DNA of 26,492 nt from Nemertoderma westbladi (GCA_032718475.1 JAUCBJ010001813.1:1-26492), one strand, 5' to 3'; counted from the first letter of the stretch, positions 1-9,900 are shown. Notes: a model not told the origin generated them from the letters alone. Made by a program: numbers and translations.

Positions 1-360
1 ATCTTGTAACTTGCGTTATACGGATTTATGATGGTTATGAATTCAATAGAATAAGTAAAAAATTCATAAGAGTTATTCCGCTTTTTCGGCGGTGGGTTAA
101 ATATTTTGTGCCAGCACCAAATTTGGAAAATGAGCATATTGTTCCTTGCATTATCCGGGTTCACGAGGGTGCTGAATCCCATGGAATGAAGTAAGCGGCA
201 CTGAACATCAGATAATTGTATTTTTAGGAAGTGGGTGCGAAATTTTGGTGCTAGCACATTTTTGCCATTTTACACAGAAAAATACGAGTTGCAATGATCT
301 GGAGCATTATAAATGTCCATAAGAATCAGTGCCCCAGAAAACCTGAAAAAGTTAATTGCA
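1..360. repeat. Degenerate tandem repeat, unit about 140 bp
   Basis: Three diverged units start near 10, 147 and 291. Each begins with a variant of CTTGCRTTATMCGG and the first two carry a GTGCYAGCAC motif about 100 bases further on. Long frames are absent. It looks like an old satellite or the inside of a transposon. Bases 360-590 show nothing recognisable. No TM6/TM7 exon of the neighbouring GPCR gene was found here on the minus strand. Confidence 0.4.
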
Positions 361-594
361 TGTTATAAATATATTAAATGTTTTGTGTTCAATCTGAAAA
401 GTGCTGTTTGCTTGTTTTTATCATTACATTTGAATCATGTCACTAGTGCTACTATGTATTATGTGACAAGTTTATTTGGATCTAAATTTTAAGGAAATTA
501 ATTAAAGTCACCCGGGGGAAAATTACGGGTAAATATTATATACATACACTTAAAGTAAATATTTATGAAATAATATACCGGTATTGATACTTAA

Positions 595-1358
595 GGTTGT
601 AGGGTACTCTTAAGTTTTTCTTAATGTTTTGCTATTAAACAAAATGTACCATTTTGAGAGAACTCGTAGATTAAATTTCCTGAAATTTTGCAGGTAGCTG
701 TGTCAACCATCCGGACAAGAGCAAGACTAAAAAAAATAACAATTTTAAAAATTATTTTGTTTACAATTTTAGTTTGCAATTTTTGTAAACAATGCCCGGT
801 TTTTTTTTTACTAAAAATCGAAACTTCAACATCTGCTTTCTTTAACTTCTTAAGAAACCATCCAACCAACAAAATTCTAGTCTTGAATAGGCCAATCGTT
901 GTTGTGAACATTTCCTGAAAATTTCATGAGATTTCATCCAGTAGTTCCTCGGAAAAGTGTACCTTTGTGTCTGAAAAAACACAAAGAATTTCATTTTTGT
1001 GAAAAATACATTCAAAGTTTTCCAAGCTTTCCCGCCATTTTTTCTAAAAAACGAGGGATTATTCAAACTGGTTGTAAAAAATAAATGAGTATACCACCTG
1101 CCTAAAAATTCCGATACATGAGGTTTTCCTGGTCGGTGATTTCATTTCTTATGTCAGTTTTTGAGTTTGACCAGTCTGTCGGTCTGTCTGTCTGTCAGTT
1201 TTGACAGACTTTTCAGACAGACCGACCGACAGACCGCCAGACATTTGGGCACCTTAGGCTTATCGATTCCGATTTCGACTTCGAAAAATTTTAATCTTAA
1301 ATAATCAAAAAAAAATTTCAAATTTTTTTTTCAAATATTGTTAGGGTACCCTACAACC
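595..1358. mobile_element. Non-autonomous DNA transposon with TTAA flanks
   Basis: The ends are a perfect 13-bp inverted repeat, GGTTGTAGGGTAC at 595-607 and its reverse complement at 1346-1358. A TTAA lies on each side (591-594 and 1359-1362). TTAA duplication is known for piggyBac-like and Kolobok-like elements; a plain TA duplication with a one-base-longer TIR is also possible. There is no transposase frame, so it is a MITE-like element of about 764 bp. It lies in the intron just after GPCR exon 4, about 13 bases from that splice donor. Confidence 0.6.
1173..1247. repeat. GTCT/AGAC inverted microsatellite hairpin
   Basis: A run of GTCTGTCGGTCTGTC type repeats (about 1173-1198) is followed by its near-complement, CAGACAGACCGACCGACAGAC (about 1214-1234). 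Together they can form a hairpin. It lies inside the TTAA-flanked element and is probably part of its sequence. Confidence 0.55.
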
Positions 1359-1373
1359 TTAATGATACGCTAC

Positions 1374-1527
1374 CTGCTCTTCATTTCGTCTTCGACACCC
1401 GGCTCTGCCTTTTACGCTTCGCAATCGAATTTGCGAGTTTTTTACTTTTCGATAAATTCCGTAGTAGCAACCGATTGTCACTACTAAAGGTGTGACAACT
1501 CCAAACCCAATTAAAAACCACGTAAAT
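1374..1527 (-). CDS. Melatonin-receptor-like GPCR, exon 4 (TM5 and start of ICL3)
   Basis: This exon continues the class A GPCR encoded by the upstream minus-strand exons at 1931-2089, 2501-2717 and 3333-3513. The acceptor reads TATTTTAG then ATTTACG, and enters in phase 2, joining the AG left by exon 3 to make Arg. The peptide is hydrophobic (FTWFLIGFGVVTP, then VTIGCYYGIYRKV) as expected for TM5 with its conserved Pro and Tyr. It then becomes basic (KGRAGCRRRNEEQ), as in intracellular loop 3. The likely donor is CAG|GTAGCG, giving a phase 0 exit after Gln. TM6 and TM7 are not found below this exon in the window, so the 3' part either lies beyond position 1 or is lost. A transposon begins about 13 bases past the donor. 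Confidence 0.75.
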
Positions 1528-1930
1528 CTAAAATATTTCAATAAATCTGATAACGTTTACCAGTTAGGTACAACATACCAATTCTGATAACGTTCACCAG
1601 TTAGGTACAACATACCTGTAAGTATAAATCTATATATTTAATAATAAAGTTTTGAAGTTTTATTTGGGAACATGGTATGTCGTTTGGTATTTCAGCCTAC
1701 TAGCTCTATTATCATCTTAATTTCAGGAATGAGCTTAATACTTATAGCTAAATTATGTAAAATGGTCAATACTTAAATATATAGATAGGGATATTGGGGT
1801 TGGCACTGGGAAAATTTACACCACAACTACTGAATATAAACAAAGAGATCTTGTTTAGGTGACTAGCGAAACTGTTCAAGTCTATAAGTTATCACTCTAT
1901 AAAAGTATATAATCCATAAAATCTTGTTAC

Positions 1931-2089
1931 CTGATGTCAATTAATCGATTGTACGAACATATCATAGCAACAGGGTCATAATCAATTCTACCCCAGCCAA
2001 TGAGACTGCCTAGCCCCAGCATACCGGCAAACAACCAAGAGAAAACAGCGCAAATGGCAGTTACACTGCGGGTGTAAATTGACATGTAT
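1931..2089 (-). CDS. Melatonin-receptor-like GPCR, exon 3 (ICL2, TM4, ECL2)
   Basis: The acceptor is a T-rich tract ending ATAG and the donor is ATCAG|GTAACAAG. Entry and exit are both phase 2, so the exon fits exactly between exons 2 and 4. The product starts with the end of ICL2 (YMSIYTRSV) and continues with TM4 containing the conserved Trp (AVFSWLFAGML). It ends in an extracellular loop with Cys in RIDYDPVAMICSYN. That loop resembles the YDP...C motif I associate with melatonin receptors and would pair with the TM3 Cys in exon 2. Family assignment is by recall of motifs, not alignment. Confidence 0.8.
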
Positions 2090-2500
2090 CTATAAAAAAA
2101 TAAATTAAACAACAACTTATTTATTGTTTCTGGTAATAATCATATCTTCTAGCACCAATAATTATTTATAATTTTAATATTTTATTAGACCTTGACGTTT
2201 TATCACGATACGCGACTGTCATGCAACCCTATTATGCATATATGGTGCTGATATGCCCTACGAAACAGTGGTAAATCAGTAAGACACATCCGTCATGTCG
2301 TCATAATCACTGTATTAAAAACATAATAATATTTACATATAATATATAACTTTCCCACATTGCAGTGTGTAAATTGAGCAATCTGAAAAGTCACCAATAA
2401 CAACAATAAGACATTTATATATGTAGTATCTGATGGTTGAAGGTACAGTACCGGGCAGGTTCTCTAAAAAGCAAAATCTATATCTGCATCTTTGATTTAC

Positions 2501-2717
2501 CTGGCATAATGACATATATAGATGTATCTATTTATCGCAATCATCATCAGGTTCTGTATGCTACAAGCACAACTGACTAGCCCGAGGTACCCTGTAGACT
2601 GGCAGACCCTGACTGGGGCGGCAGACTTCCCACAGATCGTGTTGAGTAGTGCTTGAGGAATAATGTAGGCAGATACAATGAGATCAGCAGCTGACAGATT
2701 GGATATAAACACGTTAC
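2501..2717 (-). CDS. Melatonin-receptor-like GPCR, exon 2 (TM2, TM3, NRY motif)
   Basis: The exon enters in phase 1 after TATCCCCAG and leaves in phase 2 at GCCAG|GTAAATC. Joined to exon 1 it reads RTRGNVFISNLSAADLIVS, the standard ICL1 to TM2 run with NLxxAD. Then follow the TM3 Cys (RVCQSTGYLG) and the end of TM3, MIAINRYIYICHYAR. The NRY in place of DRY and the following YICH are typical of melatonin receptors and also seen in related orphan receptors such as moody/Tre1-like proteins. This is the most diagnostic exon of the gene. The receptor would sit in the plasma membrane and couple to G proteins; its ligand cannot be read from the sequence. Confidence 0.85.
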
Positions 2718-2875
2718 CTGGGGATACAATAATAAACAAGTTGTTATTATTCCCTTTACAAATAATACAACCCTCCTTACTATACTGAATATTGTATAAT
2801 CATATATAAATGATATTGTATTATACGAAATTATATTAAAAATGTTAACCACTAAAGTCAAAACTTTTGCCCCGA

Positions 2876-3254
2876 CAGTGGCATAGCCAAGGGGGATGGA
2901 GGGCCTCGTCATTGGAGTAGCCAAGGGGGAATTGGGGGCCGTCAGTGGCGTAGCGAAGGGGAATGGGGGGCCCGTCGCGTCAGTGGCGTAACCAAGGGGA
3001 ATGGGGGCCCGTCGGAGGCGCAGCCAAGGTGGAAACGTTTCCCGTCCCAAACATCTCCTCGTGAGGAAGGAACACAAATTCAATTTTGTTAAACAATAGT
3101 TTTTTAAAAATACCATACTCATTACTCAATGTCCTGTTATATAATGTCTTAAACTCTTGAACAAAACCCCCGAGGGCATCATGCCCTCGGCATCCACTAC
3201 AGAATTTGGTGCGCTCACACCACCCCTTTCTGTAAAATTTTGGTTACGCCACAG
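2876..3254. mobile_element. Probable short DNA transposon in GPCR intron 1
   Basis: The left end starts CAGTGGCATAGCCAAGGGGG and the right end, read in reverse, starts CTGTGGCGTAACCAAA, giving a weak inverted repeat. CAGTGGCGTA-type termini recur in hAT-like and other cut-and-paste elements. No clear target duplication was found, so the boundaries are uncertain. The left part (2876 to about 3025) holds about four copies of a 35-40 bp unit, each with a GTGGCGTAGCCAAGGGG core, followed by GGGGGCCCGTC. The right part has a palindrome (3170-3190). The right end is about 80 bases downstream of the exon 1 donor. Confidence 0.45.
3170..3190. repeat. Perfect 10-bp palindrome with 1-base loop
   Basis: CCGAGGGCAT, then C, then ATGCCCTCGG. 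It lies inside the intron 1 element, next to a C-run. Confidence 0.7.
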
Positions 3255-3332
3255 TCCTGGTAGACACCGTATCCCTCTGGCAACCTAAAATATAAAATAC
3301 CAACTGCGTTAAGCAATGTTGTAATATCTTAC

Positions 3333-3513
3333 CTCTAGTACGAAGTTTTTTATGGAGTGTCACCGCTGCTAAGATTAATATGTTACCAAAGACGCCAGCG
3401 ATTGAAAGACAACCTAGAAAGGAGGCACCAATGATTCGTGCAAGAGTAATGTCAGAACAGGAGGTCGAATTATCCATGATGTGAGTTGAGGCAAAGATAT
3501 GTGCATCCGTCAT
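3333..3513 (-). CDS. Melatonin-receptor-like GPCR, exon 1 (N-terminus, TM1)
   Basis: The first ATG in frame is at 3513; a longer frame back to 3540 would begin with GTG, so 3513 is preferred. The extracellular N-terminus is about 25 residues and contains an N-glycosylation sequon (MDNSTS). TM1 follows with the GN motif (LSIAGVFGNILILAAV) and then basic ICL1 residues (LHKKLRTR). The donor is AGAG|GTAAGAT, a good consensus, leaving phase 1; the join to exon 2 restores Gly-Asn-Val. The four exons give 237 codons in all, roughly the first two thirds of a typical receptor. Promoter elements cannot be identified; a palindrome-rich transposon begins about 240 bases upstream. A 5' untranslated exon could exist. 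Confidence 0.8.
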
Positions 3514-3752
3514 TGTACATTTAATATCCTTAATAATCACCTTATAGTTGTATACCGTAATATATCATATCACCAATATTGCACATTTAACTTATCTCAT
3601 ACACTGTGTATTTATGTTTACACCATATGAATAATATTTTGAATTTATTTATGACCGTATATATAATAATACCTACTCCTACACATTTACTAGGCCCTAC
3701 ATGGGAATAATAAGGCGCCGTATTTCCTACTGACCGAGTCATATAATTATAT

Positions 3753-4179
3753 ATGGTGGCACTGAAGGGCCAACAAAGAAATTTTTTTTGTCTGAAACAA
3801 GTCGTGCGCACGACTTGTTACATCAGAAACAAGTCGTGCGCACGACTTGTTACATCAGAAACAACTCGTGCGCACGACTTGTTACATTAGAAACAACTCG
3901 TGCGCACGACTTGTTTTGCTAAAACAAGTCGTGCGCACGACTTGTTACTTCAGAAACAACTCGTGCGCACGACTTGTTTTGCTAAAACAACTCGTGCGCA
4001 CGACTTGTTACATCAGAAACAACTGGTGCGCACGACTTGTTTTGCTAATACAAGTCGTGGGCACGACTTGTTACTTCACAAACAACTCGTGCGCACGACT
4101 TGTTACTCAGAAACAACTCGTGCGCACGACTTGTTTTAGCAAAAAAAAAAATTCGTTGTTGGCCCTTCAGTGCCACCAT
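3753..4179. mobile_element. MITE with about 28-bp TIRs and a palindrome array inside
   Basis: The ends are inverted copies of ATGGTGGCACTGAAGGGCC followed by AACAAMGAA and a T-run, matching over about 28-35 bases. Flanks are AATTATAT on the left (3745-3752) and AATTATAC on the right (4180-4187), a possible 8-bp duplication with one mismatch; a simple TA duplication one base further in is equally possible. The whole interior is the palindrome array at 3796-4140. There is no transposase. It lies just upstream of the GPCR start codon. Confidence 0.7.
3796..4140. repeat. Tandem array of 24-bp palindromes, 11 units of 31-32 bp
   Basis: Each unit is the arm AACAAGTCGTGC joined directly to its reverse complement, followed by a 7-8 base linker (ACATCAGA, ACTTCAGA or TTTGCTAA types). 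In several units the left arm is AACAACTCGTGC, which breaks one pair; one has GGG in the centre. Several frames stay open through it because the unit lacks stops, which explains apparent proteins of 79 and 120 residues. Linkers are near-identical, so this is not CRISPR. Confidence 0.9.
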
Positions 4180-4430
4180 AATTATACATCAAGGTTGATA
4201 GGGAAATAAATATTTAGTTTATTTTATAATAGATATTTTATCACCTTAATTGTAATAGGCTATTTCACATAGTTTACAGATAAATCAAGATATACACGAA
4301 TGATATACAGCGAATGATATACAACGAAAGTGAGTTAGTTACTAGAGTTCTAAGAGAATTAAAGATATTTATTCCAAAATTGTGACATTAGTCAACGCCG
4401 TTAGTATTAACAGCGAGTTGTTATTAACCG

Positions 4431-4463
4431 TTAAGTAATGTCACCTTAGTGGACATTACTTAA
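4431..4463. repeat. Perfect 12-bp inverted repeat
   Basis: TTAAGTAATGTC at 4431-4442 and its reverse complement at 4452-4463, with a 9-base loop. A second, looser complement (GACATTAGTCAACGCCG) lies just upstream near 4383, so the region may be the remains of a palindromic element. Confidence 0.7.
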
Positions 4464-4744
4464 TGCCGTCATTGGTTACAGTAAACAATAGCTGCAGCCA
4501 GATAGGCCTACTGCATTACCTACCGGTAGGCGGGGTATAGCTATTAATTACCAGTTGGGCCTAGCTATATTATTATAATATGGCTCCACACGTCACCATA
4601 AATATAAGCTAACTTATTTATAACATAATTTATGTCATTTTTACATTTATTTATACAGCAACTAATTTAATTTGTGCAGTTTCTATCACTTATAATATAT
4701 GTACAATCATTTCGTAATGTTAAAATTTTGGAATAAAACTACAT

Positions 4745-4879
4745 ACATACTTGTTGCAAAGTACTTTACAGTGTTCTGATCCTCGTGGCTTTATATTCAC
4801 TCACTCACTAACGTTCGTTCGTGTAACAAAGCCACTCGGATCATCACACTGTAAAGTGCTACTTTACACACAAGTATGT
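4745..4879. repeat. Long imperfect hairpin, about 50-bp arms
   Basis: The left arm (4745-4794) and right arm (4824-4879) are near reverse complements; each has ACATACTTG at the outer end, CTTTACAGTG in the middle and GTGGCTTT near the loop. The loop of about 29 bases is CACTCACT-rich. Likely a fold-back MITE; a hairpin RNA source is possible but unsupported. Confidence 0.65.
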
Positions 4880-7079
4880 AAATAGTAATTTATGTAAATT
4901 GTTGTAAATAGTATTACTTTCATGTAATTTTTTTAGTTTTTAGGTCGGGCTTTTTTACCCATAGATTGTGTCGAATTCCGCCACTCATGGTTTATCATAG
5001 CGCTCTCATATGTCACTGATTTTCCTTGTTCAGTCCTGGTGATAATGATGATGATGGTATAAATGATGATGATAATATATATTGGTGTACAACCTAAATA
5101 ACACCGGATCAAACTGAGTTCGATAATGTCGGTCTAACTGTGGAAGAATAATAATTAATTCGTAAATGAAATGATGTGATAAATTTCGATAAAAACAAAA
5201 TATAATACGATAAATGATCGATTATTAACACTGTAGATAAAGTAATAGTTTTCGCAACAATCGCCGGATATATAACTGATTTTTTTATCCCGGCGGGATA
5301 TAAAGTATGCTCAATATATCCCAGTGTTTATAAAGTTTTTTAATAGAAATGTACGTATTTTACTTTATATATCCATGTTGATTCTAACTGTTCGTACTGC
5401 ATCTCAACCAACAGTACTGATTAGAAAGGAGCATTATACATTGGCTAACCAAAACAATAAACCAGACTTTATTTCATATGCAACCAATTTGCACTGAAGG
5501 TCACTTTTATCTATTAAGGTTAATGTGCGCATGCGCAACAATCTGCCTAATTAAAACAAATTAACATTCTACATGTAAAATAATTGACACCAAAACATTT
5601 CCTTACTCAGTTAGTATTAACAGATAGCTTTTATATAGTACATCATAACGCTAGACTACCAAATATATCACGGCAAACTACAGCTGATATACAATAGAAA
5701 AGTAATAATGGCATCGCAGCTTTACAGGAGTTGCTTTACAATAAATTAAATTGAACCCGAGACATGCAACTGCCTCAAAGACTACTTGGTTACCAGATAT
5801 ACCTGTACATTCAATAAAAAATACATTCGCTAACAATTCATCTAGGATTATTAGCTACACCGTGCATCTCTGTACGAACAACGGGCATTATAGTTAAATA
5901 CCGTATTGGATAACCTTGATGGATTCTTTTAAAATAATATTGGTATCTTTTTATACTATGATGTTCAACAATGCCTATTAAATATTATTGAATTAACTAA
6001 ATGTTACACCTCTTTGTATAATAAGAGTTTCACCATAAAGTGCGGATAATTTTATATTAGCGAGTCTTTCACCTGACCACAATGACGTAAAAGCACTGCA
6101 TTACATAGGACAAAGAAAATCAACTACCATATGCAATTATTATGAAACTAAACAACATAGATACGACAAAGTATGCGATGTAAAAGTAAATTACTACCCT
6201 AACTACGGGATCTTTATTTTTATTCGACCCTTTAAGATACACCAATCCTTGAGAGATAAAGTGGGAAACAACTTGCACACCCACAGAGAACCAAGATGAG
6301 TCCTATCCATACTGTGTGTGGTACAAACGTGCATATAAATTTCCTTTGTAAATACATCTTGTGCTCTATAGGAAGCAAAATAGTGTCTATCCAATGCTAA
6401 TAGTTTGTTTATACGCATATTACTTTATTTATATATAAGAACACTACGGTCGTATCTATTTTTATATGGTAAGTGGTAAATCAATCGGAAACTATAATAA
6501 TTAATTAATTCGTAGGCCTAATAGAAGTGGCTCATACCTAGGTTACAATAGAATGTGTGGTATGAATGTGAATAATTTGAGATTCGCATCTCCTAAATAT
6601 ACCACAACATTTGAACTCTTCTCCAGTATCCATTAATTTAGCGAATCCAATTATTTTAAGCTCACAAGTTAATTTGCACTTTTTCAAATGACATTTCCGG
6701 GAACTAGTGAAGCTATTGGACGTCATTTACTATCTCGGGAATGTAATTCTGAACGGAATATCATTATATATAATTAAGTAATCGTGACAAGACGCATTAC
6801 CCCCCGTAGAAATCGCATAAACGAGTTAACCGGAAACAAGTAAGTCTACATTACCTAGGTAATAATAATGTTAACTGACATTTGATTAAACAATTAGTTT
6901 TCAAGGAATTTATCTCTCTCTTAGGTTGTTGTTGGTTGGGAAGGGGATTTTTCCAAAGACCTTCATTTTTGCTTTTGCGTGCAGTACACTGGTATAGTTA
7001 GGGTTTTTTTTAGTTAATAACATTATTTATAACTTTATAGCGTTCCTTTATAGGGGAGCGAATATGACACTCAGCAATA

Positions 7080-7550
7080 TCGTATTATCCAACCAAATTT
7101 GATTTTTGCTGTTTTAAATTTTATGCTACTTGTATTTTTCGTCCCATCAGACAAACAACAAAAACGATAGCTGCGTTACCATGTTTTTAAAAGTTGTATC
7201 GTTATCAGCGGCTTTGAAAACCTGTATAGCTTCAGAATTACAAAACCAAAGGCAAAATTTAACAGTTTGAAATTTTTCCTACTTGTACTTTTCGTTTGGG
7301 GCATCAGAATGGCACCAAAATTGGGTTTGCACATACCAGAAATATTTATAACTACTTCCATCGTGATCAGCGACCTCGAAAACCCGTATATGTTCAGAAT
7401 TATCGAACCAAACACAAAAAGTTTAGTTTGAAAATATTTTACTTGTATTTTTCGTCCTGGGGGCCAAAATAGCACCAAAAATAATTGATGCATTGCCAGA
7501 AAATATTTTTTAACAAGTTTTATTGTGATCAACGTCCTCGAAATTTTTGA
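7080..7550. repeat. Dispersed repeat family A, about 160-bp tandem units
   Basis: Units recur near 7204, 7361 and 7527. Each runs ATCAGCGRCYTCGAAAACC, then TTCAGAATTAYCRAACCAA, then TTTGAAAT and CTACTTGTATTTTTCG. The same sequence in the same orientation occurs at about 21025-21245. The minus-strand frame of 118 residues through it is an artefact of the repeat. Confidence 0.65.
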
Positions 7551-7585
7551 GCTAAGATCTAAAAAATTTCAAAAGTAACATCCCA

Positions 7586-7607
7586 CCCCCCCCCCCCCCC
7601 CCCCCCC
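7586..7607. repeat. Homopolymer run of 22 C
   Basis: Uninterrupted C tract directly after the family A repeat and before CACGTG. On the minus strand it is a G-run able to form a G-quadruplex. Exact length is likely error-prone. Confidence 0.8.
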
Positions 7608-9191
7608 ACGTGCCAATTAAGTTGGCCTACGGTAGCAATATAGCCCGGGCCAGATAGCAGATAGTGTTAAACGTACCGGTTTAACTCAGGTTTCGGTAGT
7701 AACTGAATATGAATATCTTAATTCCGCATGAAATACATAGTATAGTAGAGAAAATAAAGTACTGTATCAGTTCCTCAAATCATTAAACGACACTATATTG
7801 CAGGATAGTTAATAATAATTTCCCTAAATAATATCAGTTCCTCATTATATTTGAAGTCGTAATATTAATATATCTCAGCATATCTATTATGTATCAATAA
7901 TCTTTGACTTTAAATTCAAGACAGTAAGAAGCGAACAGTGTTAAGGTGGCCACGCATATTGTCTTACTTGAGATCCTCCGAAAGGGCCGATATGTCCTCG
8001 GGGTTTCAGTCCCGCTGGTTTAGGAAGGAGAATAACACTAGCGTCATGGTTCTTAAAGAAGGACCGGCCCCTCTAAGTCCAGCAGTAGCTTCATCTCTAC
8101 CTTAGATAGAGAAACTCATTTTACTCTCCTTCATGAATTTCGATAGACGATGGACGGTATATCCTTTTTAATGGCGGTCTCCGACACTCCGAGGAATTTG
8201 AGGCATTTATCACACTGAAGACGGAACAGATTCCGGGTTTACTGAATATATCGCCCGTCGAAATGTACAAATGTTATTGGAAGGCCCTGGTGTCATATGT
8301 TCTGTAGAAAAGCCCAGACTAGTCGAACTAAGTGCCACTGTAGACCGAGCGCGCGAGCGGCATCCATACACACAGCACTTTCCAACTATAACTGCTATGG
8401 CCTGCATACAAATTCAGATACTATGTCCAGACCAAGATTAGGCCCCCGCGGCACCGTGGCTGCCAGCCCGTGTAGAGGTGATAATAACTATTCAAATAAA
8501 CCCAGTTACGAACGTAATCAGGTAATATAATAATGATAAGGCATTGATGCGTAACAGCATAATTCAGTCATCATCAGTAATGGAATGCCTAACGCAGTAG
8601 TGCAGTGCACAGCACATACCACATTCCAGCATACAGAATAATACACTAAACTTTTCGACTGACACATTGGCCATTTTTGAAAATACTACAATTTTATAAA
8701 CCTTGCAAATGAAATCAGCACATTCTAAAACATCAGTAGCCAAACTATAAGGCCAAATTACCAGTTTTGGCTATTTGAAAATTTCGAGCGACTTGTAATT
8801 TTGGTGCTCTTTTAGTGTCTATTATAAAATAAACAATGAAGATTTTATTCTAATCTCGCTTTCTATTACTAATAATAATTAATTCGACTAACCAAAAAAG
8901 CAAATGGTTTAATGGTTATACAAAAGTCTTGAAGGGTGATGTATTTTGAGTAATTTTATCAATTTCGAAAAGTGCTGATATGGTATGGTGCCAGGAATTT
9001 CTCATATCTCGAAAACTATTGGAGCTATTAAATTTGTATGTGTCTCATCTGAAAGAGGACATAATTTTAGTTAGGGACAAGTACTTTCGACGCGCTAGAC
9101 GTATTGTTTCAGGGGTTCTATCTAAGAGAAATAACTGGCCCACTAAATTTAGGGGCTTTGCACCAGGTTGGCGGGTCGTATCTATAGTAGG
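7608..9191. other. Intergenic; no gene recognised
   Basis: AT-rich sequence apart from a patch of near-balanced GC at about 7930-8500. That patch contains short frames on both strands (60-77 residues) with no domain I recognise; it may be an old transposon body. From about 8660 to 9190 phrases such as CTCATATCTCGAAAACTATTGGAGC resemble non-coding satellite or transposon filler. The plus-strand frame starting at 8980 is open only because it runs into the minisatellite at 9192. Confidence 0.45.
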
Positions 9192-9536
9192 TCATGGTGG
9201 TGCTTCCGTTCCCGCCTCAGACAGTACAGTACCCTCTTTGTGCTGCTTTCGTACCCGCCTCAGACAGCATCCTCTGTGTGGTGCTTCCGTTCCCGCCTCA
9301 GACAGCACCATCTTTGTTGTGCTTACGTACCCGCCTCAGTCAGACAGCACCCTCTTTGTGCTGCTCCCGTTCCCGCCTCAGACAGCACCCTCTTTGTGCT
9401 GCTTCCGTGCCCGCCTCAGACATCACCCTCTTTGTGGTGCTTTCGTTCCCGCCTCCGACAGCACCCTCTTTGTGCTGCTTCCGTTCCCGCCTCAGACAGC
9501 ACCCTCTTTGTGCTGCTTCCGTTCCCGCCTCAGACA
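9192..9536. repeat. Minisatellite, about nine units of 38 bp
   Basis: The consensus unit is CCTCTTTGTGCTGCTTCCG followed by TTCCCGCCTCAGACAGCAC. The last five units are nearly identical and the first four more diverged. Because 38 is not a multiple of three and the unit lacks stops, all three plus-strand frames are open. This accounts for apparent proteins of 199, 147 and 126 residues rich in CCFR and PPQT repeats. Confidence 0.9.
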
Positions 9537-9564
9537 TATACGAAGGTTTTTACTTTACTTCTGG

Positions 9565-9900
9565 ATCCAGGTAGCATAAGTCATCAATATGCTCAATCAC
9601 ACCATAATTAGATCTTATGCTCACAAGATCAGAAGTGGCTGCAGCCTGTTCCAATTAGAAGATGAGCCTTTGGGATCCCTCTAGAGATTCTCACATTATT
9701 CTTAAAGTCATCAGCAGGGTCTGTATCAGTAATGTGCCTGGCTTTATTTCCTCTACTCTATATGTCAGTGGAGGTGTTTTCATGGTGGAGGACATCCGCA
9801 GAATGTAATGCACTACAATTATGAACAACAAGAGTGCAAGTATGAGTACAGACTGGAGGACAGACTTCCTATAAAACTTCGAATGGATCCCTGTCACCAT
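9565..9900 (-). pseudogene. Type II membrane-protein-like fragment, frameshifted
   Basis: From an ATG at 9900 the minus strand encodes a short basic start (GIHSKFYRKS), then a strong membrane helix (SVLQSVLILALLLFIIVV) and a polar stem (YRVEEIKPGT), ending at a stop near 9691. A second frame just before that stop gives DPADDFKNNVRISRGIPKAH, and a third gives SIRSNYGVIEHIDDLCYLDP down to about 9568. Cytoplasmic tail, helix, stem and then a catalytic-looking stretch would suit a Golgi type II enzyme. The last part faintly recalls carbohydrate sulfotransferases, but the conserved RSGSS-like loop is not intact. It is more likely a decayed fragment or transposon-captured exon than a working gene. 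The identity is a guess. Confidence 0.22.

Larger units (their letters stand above)
4180..6900. other. AT-rich intergenic DNA without a recognisable gene
   Basis: This stretch lies upstream of the GPCR gene. Frames are short and AT-driven; I recognise no domain in them. It contains two hairpins (4431-4463 and 4745-4879), a short ATGATG microsatellite near 5045-5080 and scattered TAGGCCTA palindromes. Promoter elements of the GPCR gene may lie here but cannot be named. Confidence 0.5.

Noticed and set aside
2577-3122. Minus-strand 181-residue frame across GPCR intron 1
   Set aside because: It overlaps GPCR exon 2 in another frame and crosses the short tandem repeat of the intron element; no domain.
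3796-4140. CRISPR-like array
   Set aside because: The short linkers are nearly the same in every unit, the repeat is a full palindrome, and the context is an animal transposon.
3847-4209. Plus-strand 120-residue protein with SCARLV/LVRTTC repeats
   Set aside because: Frame created by the palindrome array; ends soon after the array.
6538-6726. Minus-strand Cys-rich 62-residue frame
   Set aside because: Cys spacing matches no domain I know, there is no signal peptide and the surroundings are AT-rich spacer.
7930-8530. GC-richer patch as a possible RNA gene or CpG-island promoter
   Set aside because: No tRNA, rRNA or snRNA pattern seen, and no gene starts beside it.
8980-9611. Plus-strand proteins of 199, 147 and 126 residues
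   Set aside because: All run through the 38-bp minisatellite in three different frames.
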